A DNA stretch of 64,000 bases from Streptomyces sp. MBT65 (GTDB lineage: Bacteria > Actinomycetota > Actinomycetes > Streptomycetales > Streptomycetaceae): positions 1 to 64,000 of the forward strand of contig NZ_JAENRY010000092.1 of NCBI RefSeq assembly GCF_016612545.1, given 5' to 3'. The position numbers and the translations under genes are program-made. The number at the start of each line of letters is the position of its first letter. Positions within the stretch are counted from its first letter, which is position 1. The notes under the pieces were generated by a model. That model saw only the letters and a list, made by a program, of their open reading frames with translations. It did no database searches and had not been told where the DNA came from. Below are positions 15,328 through 24,971 of the stretch, piece by piece.

Positions 15328-18024
15328 TCACTGATAGCGGCGGAAATGACTGGCGCGGGGCACAGGACGGTTGAGTGTCCTGCAGAGCTCGGTGTCGGCA
15401 AGATCAGGGAAGGGCATGCCGGCGGCGTGGTAGTGGGTTCGGGACTGCTGGAGGGTGTGGAGGACGTCGTGATGCCGACCGGCAGCGCCGTAGAGACGGG
15501 CAAGGCGGAAGCTGGCCTGCGCGGCACCGACGTGGTCGCGGGGGCCGGAGAGGGCTTGTTCTGCCAGTGTGATGGCGTCGCTGAGGCAGTTTGCCTCGGC
15601 GTGCAGCAGGGCCTGCACACTCAGTGCTCTGCTGTGGCCTCGATGGTCGCCGCAGGCGTCGGTCTCCTGAAGCACGCGGCTGATTAGTTCGGTGGCGGTC
15701 GGGTCGCCCTCGTAGAGCGCCATGTCGGCCAGCCCCAGGGTGGCCCAGGTGTGCCCGCGGTGGTCACGGACGGCTTGCAGGGTCTGGGCGGCATGCTCGT
15801 AGTGGGTGCGGGCCGCGGCCCACCGCGGATCCTGTGCGGGACGGCTTGTGACGTAGCACCCGGGCCAGGGACCCGTGTACCAGCGGCGAGGGAGCGGGCA
15901 GCCGCCCACCGTGCTCTCCTTCTCGGTGTCGGCGCGGGTGCGCAGGATCCAGCCGACACCGCGGGTTTCCTCGTTGGCGGTGAACAGGGCCTGCGCTTCG
16001 TCGAGTTGGGCGAGGGCTTCGGTGTAGTGAGCGTGGTGTCGGCTGATCACTGCCCTTTCCCGCAGGGTCCAGGCCAGTCCGCGGTCAAGGGGCAGGGCCC
16101 TGAAGAGACTTTCGGCCGCGGTGAGCGTTCGCGCCGCTTCCCGCAGCTCGCCCTGCTGGCGTTGCAGGATTCCCAGGTTGCCCAGGGCGTCGCTTTCGCC
16201 GTGTGCGTCGCCCGAGCTGTGGAAGAGTGCGATCGATTCGCTGAAGCACTCTGCGGCTCTGCCCACGTCACTGCCGCCGTCGCGCAAGGCTTCGCCGAGG
16301 TTGCGCAGCAGCGCGGCACGGGCCCCGCCATCGCCCAGACGGTCGGCCGCGTCCAGAGCAAGCTCATGGACCTGGCTGCTGATGTCCCAGCGCCACTGAT
16401 GCTCAAGAGCGATACTCATCGCATCGGTGATCTCCCAGCACAGCTCCCACCAACCGCGAGCATGAGCATGGGCGACCGCTGCCACCAGCACCACACGCTC
16501 GGCTTCGAACCACTCGACGGCCTCCCACACATCACCCGCCACAGCGTCGTCCGCCGGCGGACGACGGACCGCTCCGCCACGGCCGCTGTGTCGGGCACCG
16601 GCCGGCCGTAACTGCGCGTCGGCTGCGTCGGCCGCGCTGAGGAGGGCACCCAACAGACGCCGCACGGCGCTGTCGGTCTCGTCCGTCAGCTGCTCGGCCG
16701 CTCGCTCCTTGGAGAACCCGCGCGCGAGATCGTGCAGCACGATGCGCTGGCTGTCGGCCGCGCCACGGCGGGCCTGCACGAGATGTGCCAGCAGCAGTCC
16801 CTCCAGGCACGCGTCGGCCGCATCTGCGTCCACCTCCAGCAAAGGCGACAGCGCCCAGGCCGGCAGGTCGGGAGTGTCCAGGGCCGAGACAAGCCTGAAC
16901 GCACGCTGCTGCAACGACGGGAGCGCCTGATAACCGGCGCGGAAGACCGCGCGCACGCTGCGCTCACCCAGGCTCAGCACATCCAGCCGCCGGTAGTCGT
17001 CAGCGAGATCGCGGGCGAAGGAGCCCACAGTCCGGGCGGGAAACGTGGCCAGCCGCGCTCCCGCGATGCGCAGGGCCAGCGGCAGCCCGCCGCACAGACG
17101 GACTACGTCACGACCTGCTTCGGGGTCCTCGTCCACTCGGTCTCCGCCGCCGATCCGTCTCAACAGGTCCCAGGCGGTGCCCTCGTCGAGCCCCGGCAGT
17201 GCGACGCGCTCGTCCACGGCCAGCGTGGCAAGGCTCTGGCGGCTGGTGATCAGGACAGCGCACGAAGACCCACCCGGCATCAGCGCACTCACCTGCTGTT
17301 CACTGGCCGCGTTGTCCAGGACGATCAGGACACGCCGGTCGGCCGACTCCGTACGGAACTGCCGTGTCCGTCCGGCCTCGTCATCAGGGATTCGTCCGCG
17401 TGGTACTCCCAGAGCCACCAGGAAGTCAGCCAGGACCTCGCCCACAGCAGCAGGACGTTCCTCTACCCCGTTTAGGTCGACGAAGAGCTGGCCGTCGGGG
17501 AAAGACGGCAGCAGTCGATGAGCGACCTGCACCACGACAGCCGTCTTGCCGATCCCGCCCGGACCGTGCACCAGGCACACCCTGCCCCCGCCCGCACGCT
17601 CAGCAGCCTCCACCAACCGCGCCAGCTCCTGGTCGCGACCGGTGAAATCCGCTACCGCCAGCGGCAGCTCACGCGGGATGCCGGACGATTCCGGAAGGAC
17701 GAAATCGCCATGAGCGCAGACCGGCGCGTGCTGCGACAGCAGCACCCTCAGCTCTTCAACGCCTGCGGAATCCTCACCCAGAGCCAGTACCAGCCGCCGT
17801 CGCAACAGAGCCTGTGCAGCCGGAGAACGACCCGCCTCATCGATCAGAGCCGCTCCCTCCTCACCGGGCAGCCGTCCGGCGACCCACCGGTACAGCCGCC
17901 CCAGCCGGTCGGCTACCGACTGCTCCACACCCTCAATCGCACGATTCGCCAGACCGGCACCCAGCCTCTTCGCAGAGACGATCGCCAAAGCGACCACTGC
18001 CGCCACGAGCTCCTCGACCGTCAT
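15328..18024 (-). CDS. NB-ARC STAND NTPase with TPR repeats
   Basis: About 898 residues. A helical N-terminal region opens with MTVEELVAAVVALAI. An NB-ARC/STAND ATPase follows, with Walker A GPGGIGKTAV (about residues 155-164), Walker B RVLIVLDNA, LITSR and GGLPLAL. A winged-helix region comes next, and a C-terminal array of TPR-like repeats (LLRNLGEAL, ALGNLGILQ, TLGLADMAL). The layout is like AfsR-type regulators without the SARP domain, and like bacterial NLR-like defence proteins. I favour ATG 18024; ATG starts at 18099 and 18234 give longer forms. It lies next to transposase remnants. Confidence 0.85.
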   Translation of the reverse strand: MTVEELVAAVVALAIVSAKRLGAGLANRAIEGVEQSVADRLGRLYRWVAGRLPGEEGAALIDEAGRSPAAQALLRRRLVLALGEDSAGVEELRVLLSQHAPVCAHGDFVLPESSGIPRELPLAVADFTGRDQELARLVEAAERAGGGRVCLVHGPGGIGKTAVVVQVAHRLLPSFPDGQLFVDLNGVEERPAAVGEVLADFLVALGVPRGRIPDDEAGRTRQFRTESADRRVLIVLDNAASEQQVSALMPGGSSCAVLITSRQSLATLAVDERVALPGLDEGTAWDLLRRIGGGDRVDEDPEAGRDVVRLCGGLPLALRIAGARLATFPARTVGSFARDLADDYRRLDVLSLGERSVRAVFRAGYQALPSLQQRAFRLVSALDTPDLPAWALSPLLEVDADAADACLEGLLLAHLVQARRGAADSQRIVLHDLARGFSKERAAEQLTDETDSAVRRLLGALLSAADAADAQLRPAGARHSGRGGAVRRPPADDAVAGDVWEAVEWFEAERVVLVAAVAHAHARGWWELCWEITDAMSIALEHQWRWDISSQVHELALDAADRLGDGGARAALLRNLGEALRDGGSDVGRAAECFSESIALFHSSGDAHGESDALGNLGILQRQQGELREAARTLTAAESLFRALPLDRGLAWTLRERAVISRHHAHYTEALAQLDEAQALFTANEETRGVGWILRTRADTEKESTVGGCPLPRRWYTGPWPGCYVTSRPAQDPRWAAARTHYEHAAQTLQAVRDHRGHTWATLGLADMALYEGDPTATELISRVLQETDACGDHRGHSRALSVQALLHAEANCLSDAITLAEQALSGPRDHVGAAQASFRLARLYGAAGRHHDVLHTLQQSRTHYHAAGMPFPDLADTELCRTLNRPVPRASHFRRYQ

Positions 18025-18339
18025 CGACCGCCCCCGGGTCCTCCGCCGTAGCAGCCGCGCTGTCCCCAAACGCGCTACCGCCGCCCCGAGGTCAGTCATG
18101 CCCAGAACGCCGCCAAGCGGCACCTGGCCGCTCTTCCAATGGCCATCAATGACGCTCCTCGCGGCTCCCTGACGGAAGTTCGCGGCACAGCGGTCGCCAA
18201 CTGAGACACTGTCAAGATCACCGGCCGGGCGCATGGTCAACCGCGAGCACTCCTCACCGCGAGCTCCGGTAAAGCGGGGCAGGCGAGGCCCGTCCGAGGT
18301 CCTGGCGCATCGTCCGAGAGCCTGTGCAGCACGAATCGA
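18025..18339. other. Gap between STAND gene and IS remnant
   Basis: About 315 bp. It is covered in part by the alternative N-terminal extension of the STAND gene (to 18234). No promoter, repeat or RNA could be assigned. Confidence 0.4.
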
Positions 18340-19020
18340 GTGTCGTCAACTCCTGCAGACGCCCTCACCCTGGAGCAGCCCCGCCAGGCACTGCTCATGC
18401 TGGTCCACCTGCGCAAGAACGAGGCGTTCACTCAGCCCGGCGCCAGGTTCGCGATATTGCAGGCCACCGCCTGGCGCTACGTGTACGAACCCCTGGAGGT
18501 GCTGGCTTCCTGGGCCTCATGTCTCCATGAAGCCCTCACCGGCCTTGTGCGGGCGACCACGTCATCGTTGACGGCACGCTGATCGACCGCGTCCGCGCCA
18601 ATCAGCCGCGCTACTCGCAGAAACACACGAAGCACGGCATGAACGTGCAGGTCATCGCCCGCCCTGACGGCACACCGCTGTGGTTCTCCCACGCGACACC
18701 CGCACGTACGACGTGACGACCTCAGCCCGCGCCCACGGCATCGTCCAGGCCTGTCTGACCCGGCAGATCCTCGTGCTGGCGGATCGCGCCTACCAGGGCG
18801 CCGGCGCCACATTCCGCAACCCGTACTGCCACCACAGCGAACAGCCCGAGCACTACCAGCAGTTCAACCGCGACCACGCCCGGCTCCGAGCCCCAGCGAA
18901 CGCGCCTTTGTCCGACTCCAGTCCTGGCGCACCACTCACAGAGCACGCTGCTTCACCCACCGTATCAGCCGCACCGTCCAAGCCATCCGCACACTCATGA
19001 CCTGCGACTATTCAGGATGA
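18340..19020 (+). pseudogene. Broken IS5-like DDE transposase
   Basis: Reading across frames gives the order expected for an IS5/IS4-type transposase. First comes an N-terminal helical part (EQPRQALLMLVHLRKNEAFT). Then VIVDGTLIDRVRA carries the first catalytic Asp, followed by QPRYSQKHTKHGMNVQVIA. VLADRAYQGAGA carries the second Asp, and RTVQAIRTLMTCDYSG closes the C-terminus. At least three frame changes and a missing piece after residue 60 show it is inactive. No inverted repeats were seen. Confidence 0.8.
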
Positions 19021-19162
19021 AAGAGGCTTACTGTTTCGGCACTCCGGAAACCATCGACCAGACGAGTCAACCTGAGCAAGGCGACTGAATGCGAATGTAT
19101 CGGAATCAGATCCCCAACCCTCCTTTGGGCAAGGCGAGTGCGGAACAAAGTATTTGAGCCGT

Positions 19163-21448
19163 CTAATCTAGAGACAGGTCGGCAAGGTAGTGCTGCAGGT
19201 CGACATGGCGGAACTGATATGAAGCCCCAACCTGCCTCAGAACGCCGCGATTTTTGTGAGCATCTTCTAGGAACCGCATCATGTTCCATGGCACCTTCCA
19301 GCGAATTGCAAGATAGGCCCTCGTGAGAAAGAAATCGATCCATGCTGGCCTGCTACCCCGCCGAGTACCCGTCGGCGCGTATCCAGCCACCTGTACCGCA
19401 AGAAAAGAAACCACGATCACGGTACCCATGCCGAATGTCAATCCCGCAACAATTCCATATTGCAGACCAAGCAGGTGCCCGTATAAGATCCCAGCTGCGG
19501 CCCCAGAGATCCCCCCGTACGTGAAGCCCACCTGAAGACCAACCCTAAGCGACAATCGGCGATTCATTTTGTACAGCTGGTTTGGCCCAATAGCAATCAA
19601 GTCGGGCACCTCGATGGTTCGCCCAAGCACAAGAGTGAACATAAGCAACAGCATAAAAAAGGGCGGCAGGGCTACCCTAAGGGTAAAGTAGAGCACGATA
19701 ACAATAGCGAGCCAGGCGACGGTGAAGTATTTCATCATCCAGTGAGGTGACCATCGCATCCGCACACCGGGGACGCTTGGAGCATCGGATCCAGGAATGC
19801 CTCTACCCATTAGCATGGCCGAGACCATTCCCAGGACTCCAGTTGTGAAACCCGCCAGAAATCCGAATAGGACTCCCACCTTGAGTGCAAGACTAGCCCC
19901 ATTCTCCAACCCCTCATCCACCCCAATAATTGAAATTAGCTGAAGGCTCAGAGATGCCGCTAATGTTACAGTAAGTGCAATCCCGTTAGAGACTCCAAAA
20001 ATCGCCGCGAAGAGAAGTCTCCAAATAGGGCTGCTACTGCGATCAGGTAGTACTCCACGGAGGCGCCACCACATCAGATCAGGCCGCCCAGATTCGCAGG
20101 TTTTCAAGTATTTTGCGAGAACAATCAGAGTACGTTGCGCTTGAGCTAGGGACCACTGCGGCGGGTTGGGTTGGAGACGGGAATAGGCGGCAGGAAGGAA
20201 CCCTTGGAGGAGGTACATGTTAACGGCACCGCGAGAGGTAGATTGCAAGTCCAATAATTCACGCAGAATTGACACTCCATTTGACCTGCCGGAAGGGCTG
20301 AAATTATACACAGTACGGGCCAGAAACAGCCCTAACGGCGTACTAAGGGCTTGACCGACCGGCGTTCCGGTGCCCGCGGTCGCAATCACCGAGTCCCAGG
20401 ACCCATATCCGGGTGTAACCGAATTCTCCCAATCGGGATCGAGATATTCGAGTGCTTCAGAGGAAGGGACTGGAAGAAGCTCGATTCCGGCTGCTCCCCT
20501 GAGTGGATTACCACGAGGCGTATCACCATTTCCGACCACAGCATCGCGGTAAGCATCAGTACGGCTAGCCAAGACCAAAGCACGCGTCGATGGCAGGGTG
20601 CGATTGATCTCGGCGAGAGCCAGTCTGTGCAATCTGGGAGGCATCTCGTCGAAGCCGTCGAAGATCGGGATAATGTACCCTTCATTCCAGAGGGCTTGGG
20701 CTAGGTCACCTCGCCCTACGGGAGCTACATCAATCCCGAGAGTCGCATTCCTTGATGCTGCAGTTCGCAGGGCCGGATAGGAAAATCGAAGCTGATCGAC
20801 GAGCCAGGATTCCAGTGTCAGCTGATCACCCTTCGGCACCCAAGTAGCGAGGGTAAACAATATCGGCACCGGCCCACCAGTAGACCGCTTTTTGATCAGA
20901 TGCTGTAAGAGCCGGATCAAAAGTACTGTTTTTCCCGCACCGGCTCCCCCTAGTACCACCAGGCGCTGAGTAGGCAATTTTCGAATGAATACCTCGCCGA
21001 TCTGACCGTCTGCATCCTCTAATCCTGCAGCATCCATCGGCCAATCGCGCGCATCATCCTCGGTAAAACCTGGTCGGGAGCAAGCCAGATATACAATGCT
21101 TGACCAGCGTTCGACCAGGCCATCGCGGACCGCTCGCCAGGTAATGCACAACGGGCGCTGGTCATAGACTCTTCGGATTTGCATTTCGGTATCTGCTTGT
21201 TTCTCCATCACCTTCGCAAGATCGTCTACGACTTCGCTGGCCGTCTTAGCCGAGGGACGGTCCTGTTCGAAGGATTTCCACGCCAGATAGGATGCGCCGA
21301 GACTGGGAGAAAATGCAGCCGCTGTGCTGGCAGTATCCAGTTCGTAGTACCAGGCCAAAATTAATGCTCCGAAGGCTCCGAGTGCCGACCACAGGAGATA
21401 CTGGACTCCAACAGGGACCCGTCGATGAATGCTTCGTTGGTCTGCCAT
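19163..21448 (-). CDS. NACHT NTPase with N- and C-terminal membrane segments
   Basis: A 761-residue protein. An N-terminal membrane helix pair (residues about 15-55) precedes a NACHT ATPase with Walker A GGAGAGKTVLL (near residue 168), Walker B IIPIFDGFDEMP and ASRTDAYRD. Six or so membrane helices follow in the C-terminal half, and the end FRHVDLQHYLADLSLD is typical of streptomycete NACHT proteins. The family is linked to antiphage defence and signalling; its role here is inferred. AT content is visibly higher than in the neighbours, which suggests transfer. The ATG lacks a clear ribosome binding site. Confidence 0.88.
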   Translation of the reverse strand: MADQRSIHRRVPVGVQYLLWSALGAFGALILAWYYELDTASTAAAFSPSLGASYLAWKSFEQDRPSAKTASEVVDDLAKVMEKQADTEMQIRRVYDQRPLCITWRAVRDGLVERWSSIVYLACSRPGFTEDDARDWPMDAAGLEDADGQIGEVFIRKLPTQRLVVLGGAGAGKTVLLIRLLQHLIKKRSTGGPVPILFTLATWVPKGDQLTLESWLVDQLRFSYPALRTAASRNATLGIDVAPVGRGDLAQALWNEGYIIPIFDGFDEMPPRLHRLALAEINRTLPSTRALVLASRTDAYRDAVVGNGDTPRGNPLRGAAGIELLPVPSSEALEYLDPDWENSVTPGYGSWDSVIATAGTGTPVGQALSTPLGLFLARTVYNFSPSGRSNGVSILRELLDLQSTSRGAVNMYLLQGFLPAAYSRLQPNPPQWSLAQAQRTLIVLAKYLKTCESGRPDLMWWRLRGVLPDRSSSPIWRLLFAAIFGVSNGIALTVTLAASLSLQLISIIGVDEGLENGASLALKVGVLFGFLAGFTTGVLGMVSAMLMGRGIPGSDAPSVPGVRMRWSPHWMMKYFTVAWLAIVIVLYFTLRVALPPFFMLLLMFTLVLGRTIEVPDLIAIGPNQLYKMNRRLSLRVGLQVGFTYGGISGAAAGILYGHLLGLQYGIVAGLTFGMGTVIVVSFLAVQVAGYAPTGTRRGSRPAWIDFFLTRAYLAIRWKVPWNMMRFLEDAHKNRGVLRQVGASYQFRHVDLQHYLADLSLD

Positions 21449-21717
21449 AGCCCATCATCATGCCGCTCATGCGACTCGCAAGATGCTCTGTTCGAAATAT
21501 TGGGGCATCACCTATCGACGTGCACACATGCAGCGAGCGCCCGTCACGTGCGCCGATCACGCCCGGGTGGATAGCGACGCCGGAATCTGCAGACAGGGGA
21601 CGGCGGGTTCGACTTGATCAGTTGCTCGGCTTCCCCCGGTCCTCGACGTTCCGAGTGAGCGGACGCCGGGACCGGAGTGTAAATGCTGGATGCAGTTTGG
21701 GGACACAAGCGATGGAT
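21449..21717. other. Junction without gene
   Basis: The base composition shifts from the AT-richer NACHT gene back to normal. Open frames here read as chance. It may hold the left boundary of the transferred segment; no clear repeat was seen. Confidence 0.4.
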
Positions 21718-22000
21718 TCAGCGGCCCTGCCGGGGGCCGCGGGAGCGGATGGACGTGACGGAGGCTGAGACGTCCCGTTTGAGCTGCTGCCGGTGTGCTT
21801 CGTTGTCGTGGTGTAGGGCAGCGATAGCGGTTCATCGTCGCGCGGCTGATCTGGGCTTCTTCGTAGGAGTTCTCCTTCGTGAGGCGGCCGTCCGTGCGCT
21901 GAGAACGTCCTTCGGAGAGTCGGGCCATTGCCGCCCGCAACGCGGCGGCGGTCTTGGGGCTGACCTCGTCTCGGAGGGTGCCGGCGGTGTCGGTCAGTGA
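21718..22000 (-). pseudogene. Internally deleted mobile-element-associated gene
   Basis: The minus strand reads LRDEVSPKTAAALRAAMARL through TDGRLTKENSYEEAQISRATMNR, a small HTH-like protein seen beside integrases in streptomycetes. The reading then jumps frame to AIAALHHDNEAHRQQL and ends SIRSRGPRQGR at 21718. The middle of the protein is missing and the two ends are out of phase, so this is a deletion remnant. No intact start is seen. Confidence 0.6.
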
Positions 22001-22038
22001 GCAGTTTCAGAGTGGCCACTGAAACGCTCACTGAGCCG

Positions 22039-23481
22039 TCACCGCACGAGGACCCGCTCCCCCGACCGCGGCACCACGGCCGTCCAGCCCAGCGCCCGGT
22101 CGATGCGGTCCCGCAACGCCTCGGCCGCCTCGGGTTCGCCGTGCACCAGATAGGTGGTGTGCGGGGCCGACTCGGCGCCCTGCAGCCAGTCGAGGATCTG
22201 AGCCGCGTCCGCGTGGGCCGAGAAGTGCGGTACATCCGCAACCTGTGCGCGCACCGGGACGTATTCGCCGAACATCTTGAGCGCCTTGGCTCCGTCGACG
22301 AGGTCGCGTGCCCGGGTGCCCTGCGCCGCGAAGCCCACCACCATGACGGTGTTGCGCGGGTCGGGCAGCAGGCGTTCCAGGTGGTGCAGGACGCGACCGC
22401 CGGTGGCCATGCCGGACGCCGAGACGATGACGGCGGGTCCGGTGGTACGGCCGATCTCGATGGACTCCTGGACGGTCCGTGCCGCGAGGAACGGCTCGGG
22501 GCTCAGCGCGTCCGTGCCTACGGCCGTGACCTCGGGCCGCAGTTCGGCGGCTTTGGCGAGGACGGCGTCCCGGTAGACGTCCAGCGCGGCGAGCGCCATA
22601 GGGCTGTCGACGTACACCGGTACGGCGGCGGGCAGCACACCCCGGCGGCGGAGTTCGGCGAGTTCGTGCAGGAGGACCTCGGTGCGGTCGAGGGCGAACG
22701 CGGGGATGACGACCGTGCCGCCCCTCCTCAGGGTGCGGGTCAGGACGTCGGCGAAGTGGGCCCGCCCGGAGTCCTCCTCGTGGCGGCGATTCCCGTACGT
22801 CGACTCCATCAGCAGGACGTCCGCCCCGGAGAACGGCTCCGGGGGCCGTAGCAGGGGATGCCCAGGGCGCCCGAGGTCACCGCTGACCGCGAGGGTGTGT
22901 CCGTCCTCCAGGGTGAGCAGCGCCCAGGCCGAGCCGAGGATGTGGCCGGCCGGGTGCAGCGTGAGGCGGGTGTGCGGGGCGAGTTCGGTGGTCTCGCCGG
23001 TCGGTACCGGGTCGATGAGCTTGAGGGTGCGGTCGACGTCCGAGTCGTCGTAGAGCGGCTGTGCGGGCCGGTGTTCGGACCAGCCGTGGTCGTTGGCGTG
23101 CTGGGCGGCTTCCATCTGGAGCTTGGCGCTGTCCCGGAGCACGATCTCGATGAGGCGGGCGCTGTATTCGGTCGTCACGACGCGGCCGTGGAAGCCGTGG
23201 CGGACCAGTCTGGGCAGGTATCCGCAGTGGTCGAGGTGGGCGTGGGTGACGACGACCGCCTCGATGTCGCCGGCGTCGCAGGACAGCCGCCGCCAGTTCA
23301 TCCGGCGCAGATCGGCGAGGCCCTGGAAGAGGCCGCAGTCGACGAGCACGCGCGCGTGGTCGCTCTCGACGAGGAACTTGCTGCCGGTGACCGTTCCGAC
23401 GCCGCCCAGAAAGGTGAGCAGTGCGGGTCTGGTGTGTGCTTCGGCCGGGCGTGCCTGCAGTGGTGCTTCTTTGACGGTCAT
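22039..23481 (-). CDS. Beta-CASP metallo-beta-lactamase nuclease
   Basis: A 480-residue protein of the metallo-beta-lactamase/beta-CASP family, which includes RNA-processing nucleases. The metal motifs are in order: VVTHAHLDHCGYL, HPAGHILGSA, VSGDLGRPGHP, then the beta-CASP part (ESTYGNR, SASGMATGGRVLHHL) and HFSAHAD with VHGEP at the end. It is likely to cleave RNA in the cytoplasm, and homologues appear in hypoxia regulons. GAGGAGG lies before the ATG at 23481. Hsp20 is 99 bases upstream on the same strand, so the two probably share the boxes at 24061. Confidence 0.92.
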   Translation of the reverse strand: MTVKEAPLQARPAEAHTRPALLTFLGGVGTVTGSKFLVESDHARVLVDCGLFQGLADLRRMNWRRLSCDAGDIEAVVVTHAHLDHCGYLPRLVRHGFHGRVVTTEYSARLIEIVLRDSAKLQMEAAQHANDHGWSEHRPAQPLYDDSDVDRTLKLIDPVPTGETTELAPHTRLTLHPAGHILGSAWALLTLEDGHTLAVSGDLGRPGHPLLRPPEPFSGADVLLMESTYGNRRHEEDSGRAHFADVLTRTLRRGGTVVIPAFALDRTEVLLHELAELRRRGVLPAAVPVYVDSPMALAALDVYRDAVLAKAAELRPEVTAVGTDALSPEPFLAARTVQESIEIGRTTGPAVIVSASGMATGGRVLHHLERLLPDPRNTVMVVGFAAQGTRARDLVDGAKALKMFGEYVPVRAQVADVPHFSAHADAAQILDWLQGAESAPHTTYLVHGEPEAAEALRDRIDRALGWTAVVPRSGERVLVR

Positions 23482-23580
23482 GACGGCCTCCTCGTCGAAG
23501 GAGCGGGGTTCGATCGTGGGCGCGGCCGATGGCCCTGTCCCGGCCGCGCCCACGTGATGCGGCACGGCGCGTGCGCGCGC

Positions 23581-24003
23581 TCAGCCGTGCTGCACCGGGA
23601 TGGTCCGGGTGCCTGTCTTCGTCTCGGGCACCGGGACCGTGATCGTCAGGACACCGTCCTTGTACGCGGCGGTGGCCTCGTCGCCCTTTGCGCCGGCGGG
23701 CAGCCGGACGGAGCGGGCGAAGCTCCCGTAGCGGAACTCCGTGTGGTGCTTCTGCGTGGTCTCCTCACTGCGCTCGGACCGCAGGGTCAGAACGCCTTCC
23801 GTCACCGTGATCTCGACGTCCTTCGCGGGGTCGATGCCGGGAAGCTCGGCCCGCAGCACGTACGCCCCGTCGGTCAGGTGCTCCTCGATCCGGATGGTGT
23901 GCAGTCCTGGGACCGTGTGCGCGCCCGGGAATCCGGTCTCGACCCAGCCGAACAGGTCGGGGAGCGTCGGCCAGCCAGGCAGCCGCTCGATCATGCCGTT
24001 CAT
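23581..24003 (-). CDS. Hsp20/alpha-crystallin small heat-shock protein
   Basis: A 140-residue small heat-shock chaperone that holds unfolding proteins. The alpha-crystallin domain covers about residues 40-130 (YVLRAELPGIDPAKDVEITV, the GVLTLRSER strand and AAYKDGVLTITVPVP). It resembles the DosR-controlled HspX/Acr group. AGGAGG before the ATG at 24003 decides the start over the upstream ATG at 24027. Two OsdR-type boxes lie 58-92 bp upstream. It probably leads a transcript with the beta-CASP nuclease. Confidence 0.94.
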   Translation of the reverse strand: MNGMIERLPGWPTLPDLFGWVETGFPGAHTVPGLHTIRIEEHLTDGAYVLRAELPGIDPAKDVEITVTEGVLTLRSERSEETTQKHHTEFRYGSFARSVRLPAGAKGDEATAAYKDGVLTITVPVPETKTGTRTIPVQHG

Positions 24004-24060
24004 GTTCTCCCTCCTCTTCTTGGCCACTTCCAGCGTCCCGCGCTCGGGCGGCGCACGCGT

Positions 24061-24095
24061 GGGCCGACCGGGCCCGTGCTCGACCCGGTCGGCCC
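24061..24095 (-). promoter_or_regulatory. Paired OsdR-type boxes before hsp20
   Basis: GGGCCGACCGGGCC at 24061-24074 and GACCCGGTCGGCCC at 24082-24095, centres 21 bp apart. Confidence 0.75.
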
Positions 24096-24117
24096 TGGCA
24101 GCCGATCACTTCGGGGG

Positions 24118-24789
24118 TCAGAGCGGTTCGAGGTCCGCACGGCGCGGCGGCCCCACGAGCACGCAGTCCACGTCCACCACTCCCTCCACCGCCCGCACCA
24201 GGCGCGTGATGACGGGCACGAAGGTGGTGTCGGGGACGCGGCCTTCGAGGGTCGCGACACCATCGCGCACCTCCACACGGATCGGTTCGACCGAGTCCGG
24301 GAACAGGCGGGCGACGACCTCGTGGCGGATCTCGTCCGCGATGTCCTCGTCGCTCCGGAGAAACACCTTCAGCAGGTCGGAGCGGCTGACGATGCCCTTC
24401 AGCCGGCCCTGGTCGTCGACCACGGGGAGCCGTTTGGTCCGCGTCTGAGCCATGGTGCGCGCGGCCCGCGCGAGGGTGGCGTCGGCGTGGACGGTGAGGG
24501 CCGGTGCGGTCATCAGCTCGGCCGCGGTGACGGCTCCGGCCTTCGTCAGGTCGGACAGACGGCGCAGTTCGGAGTACCGGTCCGGGTCGCCGTCGTGGAA
24601 CGCCTCCTTGGGCAGCAGATCGGCCTCGGAGACCACTCCGATCACGCGTTCTTCGTCGTCCAGGACGGGAAGGGCGCTGACCTTCCACTCCTGCATGGTC
24701 TTGACGATCTCTTTGAACCCGGCATCGCGGCCGAGGGCAACGACGGTGCGGGTCATGACGTCGCAGACGATGTGCGGGATGCCATGCAT
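24118..24789 (-). CDS. CBS-pair plus BON domain protein, copy 2
   Basis: A 223-residue paralogue of the protein at 3908 with the same order: CBS1, CBS2, then BON (IRVEVRDGVATLEGRV). The conserved N-terminus MHG(T/I)PHIV and LLPKEAFHD versus LLPKEEFRD show recent common origin. GGAGG lies seven bases before the ATG. It is divergent from the frameshifted Usp gene, and the intergenic region carries a box pair. It ends close upstream of hsp20's own boxes. Confidence 0.92.
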   Translation of the reverse strand: MHGIPHIVCDVMTRTVVALGRDAGFKEIVKTMQEWKVSALPVLDDEERVIGVVSEADLLPKEAFHDGDPDRYSELRRLSDLTKAGAVTAAELMTAPALTVHADATLARAARTMAQTRTKRLPVVDDQGRLKGIVSRSDLLKVFLRSDEDIADEIRHEVVARLFPDSVEPIRVEVRDGVATLEGRVPDTTFVPVITRLVRAVEGVVDVDCVLVGPPRRADLEPL

Positions 24790-24850
24790 GGTGTCCTCCG
24801 GTGGTCTCACGGAACACCTCCAGCCTCGGCGACGGCAGCACAGGACGCAT

Positions 24851-24885
24851 GAGCCGAGTGGTCCCCACCTGGACCCCAATGGGCT
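24851..24885. promoter_or_regulatory. Paired OsdR-type boxes, divergent promoter
   Basis: GAGCCGAGTGGTCC at 24851-24864 and GACCCCAATGGGCT at 24872-24885, centres 21 bp apart, between the CBS-BON gene and the Usp pseudogene. The second is the weaker copy. Confidence 0.55.
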
Positions 24886-24971
24886 CTCCTACGACGGTGC
24901 CGTCGCGGAGACGCTGGTAGTACGAGGTCCGCGGACCGGCCCGCGGCCACCGATCCAGGGAGGTGTTGACC

